Source of the DNA: Hyphomicrobiales bacterium
GTDB lineage: Bacteria > Pseudomonadota > Alphaproteobacteria > Rhizobiales > Beijerinckiaceae
Direction: 5' to 3'
Length of the DNA stretch: 64,000 bases
Assembly: GCA_947447895.1 (NCBI GenBank)
Contig: CANFLM010000003.1
Coordinates: forward strand, 1 to 64,000
The translations under genes were made by a program, and so were the position numbers. Every line of letters begins with the position of its first letter. Positions within the stretch are counted from its first letter, which is position 1. Under the pieces are notes generated by a model. The model ran no database searches. It worked only from the letters and a program-made list of their open reading frames with translations, and was not told the DNA's origin. Below are positions 63,966 to 64,000 of the stretch, in pieces.

Positions 63966-64000
63966 GCCGGACGGGCAGAGCATCTCCCCGTCCGGCATTT
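63966..64000 (+). terminator. Rho-independent terminator at the window end
   Basis: A perfect 10-bp stem GCCGGACGGG with CCCGTCCGGC (63966-63975 with 63987-63996), 11-base loop, then ATTT running into the window end. Confidence 0.85.

Overview
The window is about 60% GC and densely coded. Gene content points to an alphaproteobacterium: a GapR/DUF2312 nucleoid protein, a DUF2794 protein, a DUF1036 protein and many Liv-type ABC transporters. I cannot resolve the order from sequence alone. No rRNA, tRNA, insertion sequence, phage or CRISPR array is visible. Many genes overlap by 4 bp in operons.

Layout. 1-6.6 kb: housekeeping genes (end of an FtsX-like permease, Bax-inhibitor-1-like protein, DUF2794, AhpD-like protein, ABC1/UbiB-like kinase, M3 oligopeptidase) and a candidate small RNA at 2.49-2.65 kb. 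6.8-11.7 kb: an envelope block with an atypical NtrC-type regulator overlapping an L,D-transpeptidase, followed by a DUF882 murein-peptidase-like protein. 11.7-16.3 kb: gapR, a DMT exporter, glycerate 2-kinase, DUF1036 and ChrA. 16.3-23.8 kb: a compact catabolic locus with an isocitrate-lyase/PEP-mutase family lyase, hydantoinase/oxoprolinase subunits B and A and an isochorismatase-fold protein on the minus strand, divergent from a LeuC/LeuD-like hydro-lyase pair. 23.8-29 kb: pgi, a fructokinase-like gene and a DUF3830 gene, a small secreted Cys-repeat protein and an aldehyde dehydrogenase.

29-58 kb holds three complete Liv-type (branched-chain amino acid family) ABC transporters, each with its own catabolic genes. 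System 1 (29-36 kb, minus) has a fused LivM-LivG protein and lies with an esterase and an SDR, opposite pobA. System 2 (38.4-45.8 kb, plus) sits between a dihydropyrimidinase-family hydrolase and a MetE-like methyltransferase. System 3 (45.9-58 kb, minus) sits with a PaaK-like protein, a long-chain acyl-CoA synthetase and a fused indolepyruvate ferredoxin oxidoreductase, which suggests aryl- or branched-chain keto-acid and carboxylate catabolism.

58.3-61.8 kb is a metal-linked nitrile hydratase locus: DUF1007 and a NicO-family Ni/Co transporter on plus, convergent with a cobalt-type nitrile hydratase (alpha, beta, accessory). The alpha subunit starts with a roughly 40-residue His/Asp tail holding 22 histidines. 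The window ends with an SDR, an acyl-CoA dehydrogenase and a terminator.

The two most interesting loci are the lyase/HyuBA/isochorismatase-fold/LeuCD cluster, which could form a route from a cyclic imide or lactam through a substituted maleate and malate to pyruvate plus a short acid, and the His-tailed nitrile hydratase next to a Ni/Co transporter. The pathways and substrates are inferences from family membership and gene order.
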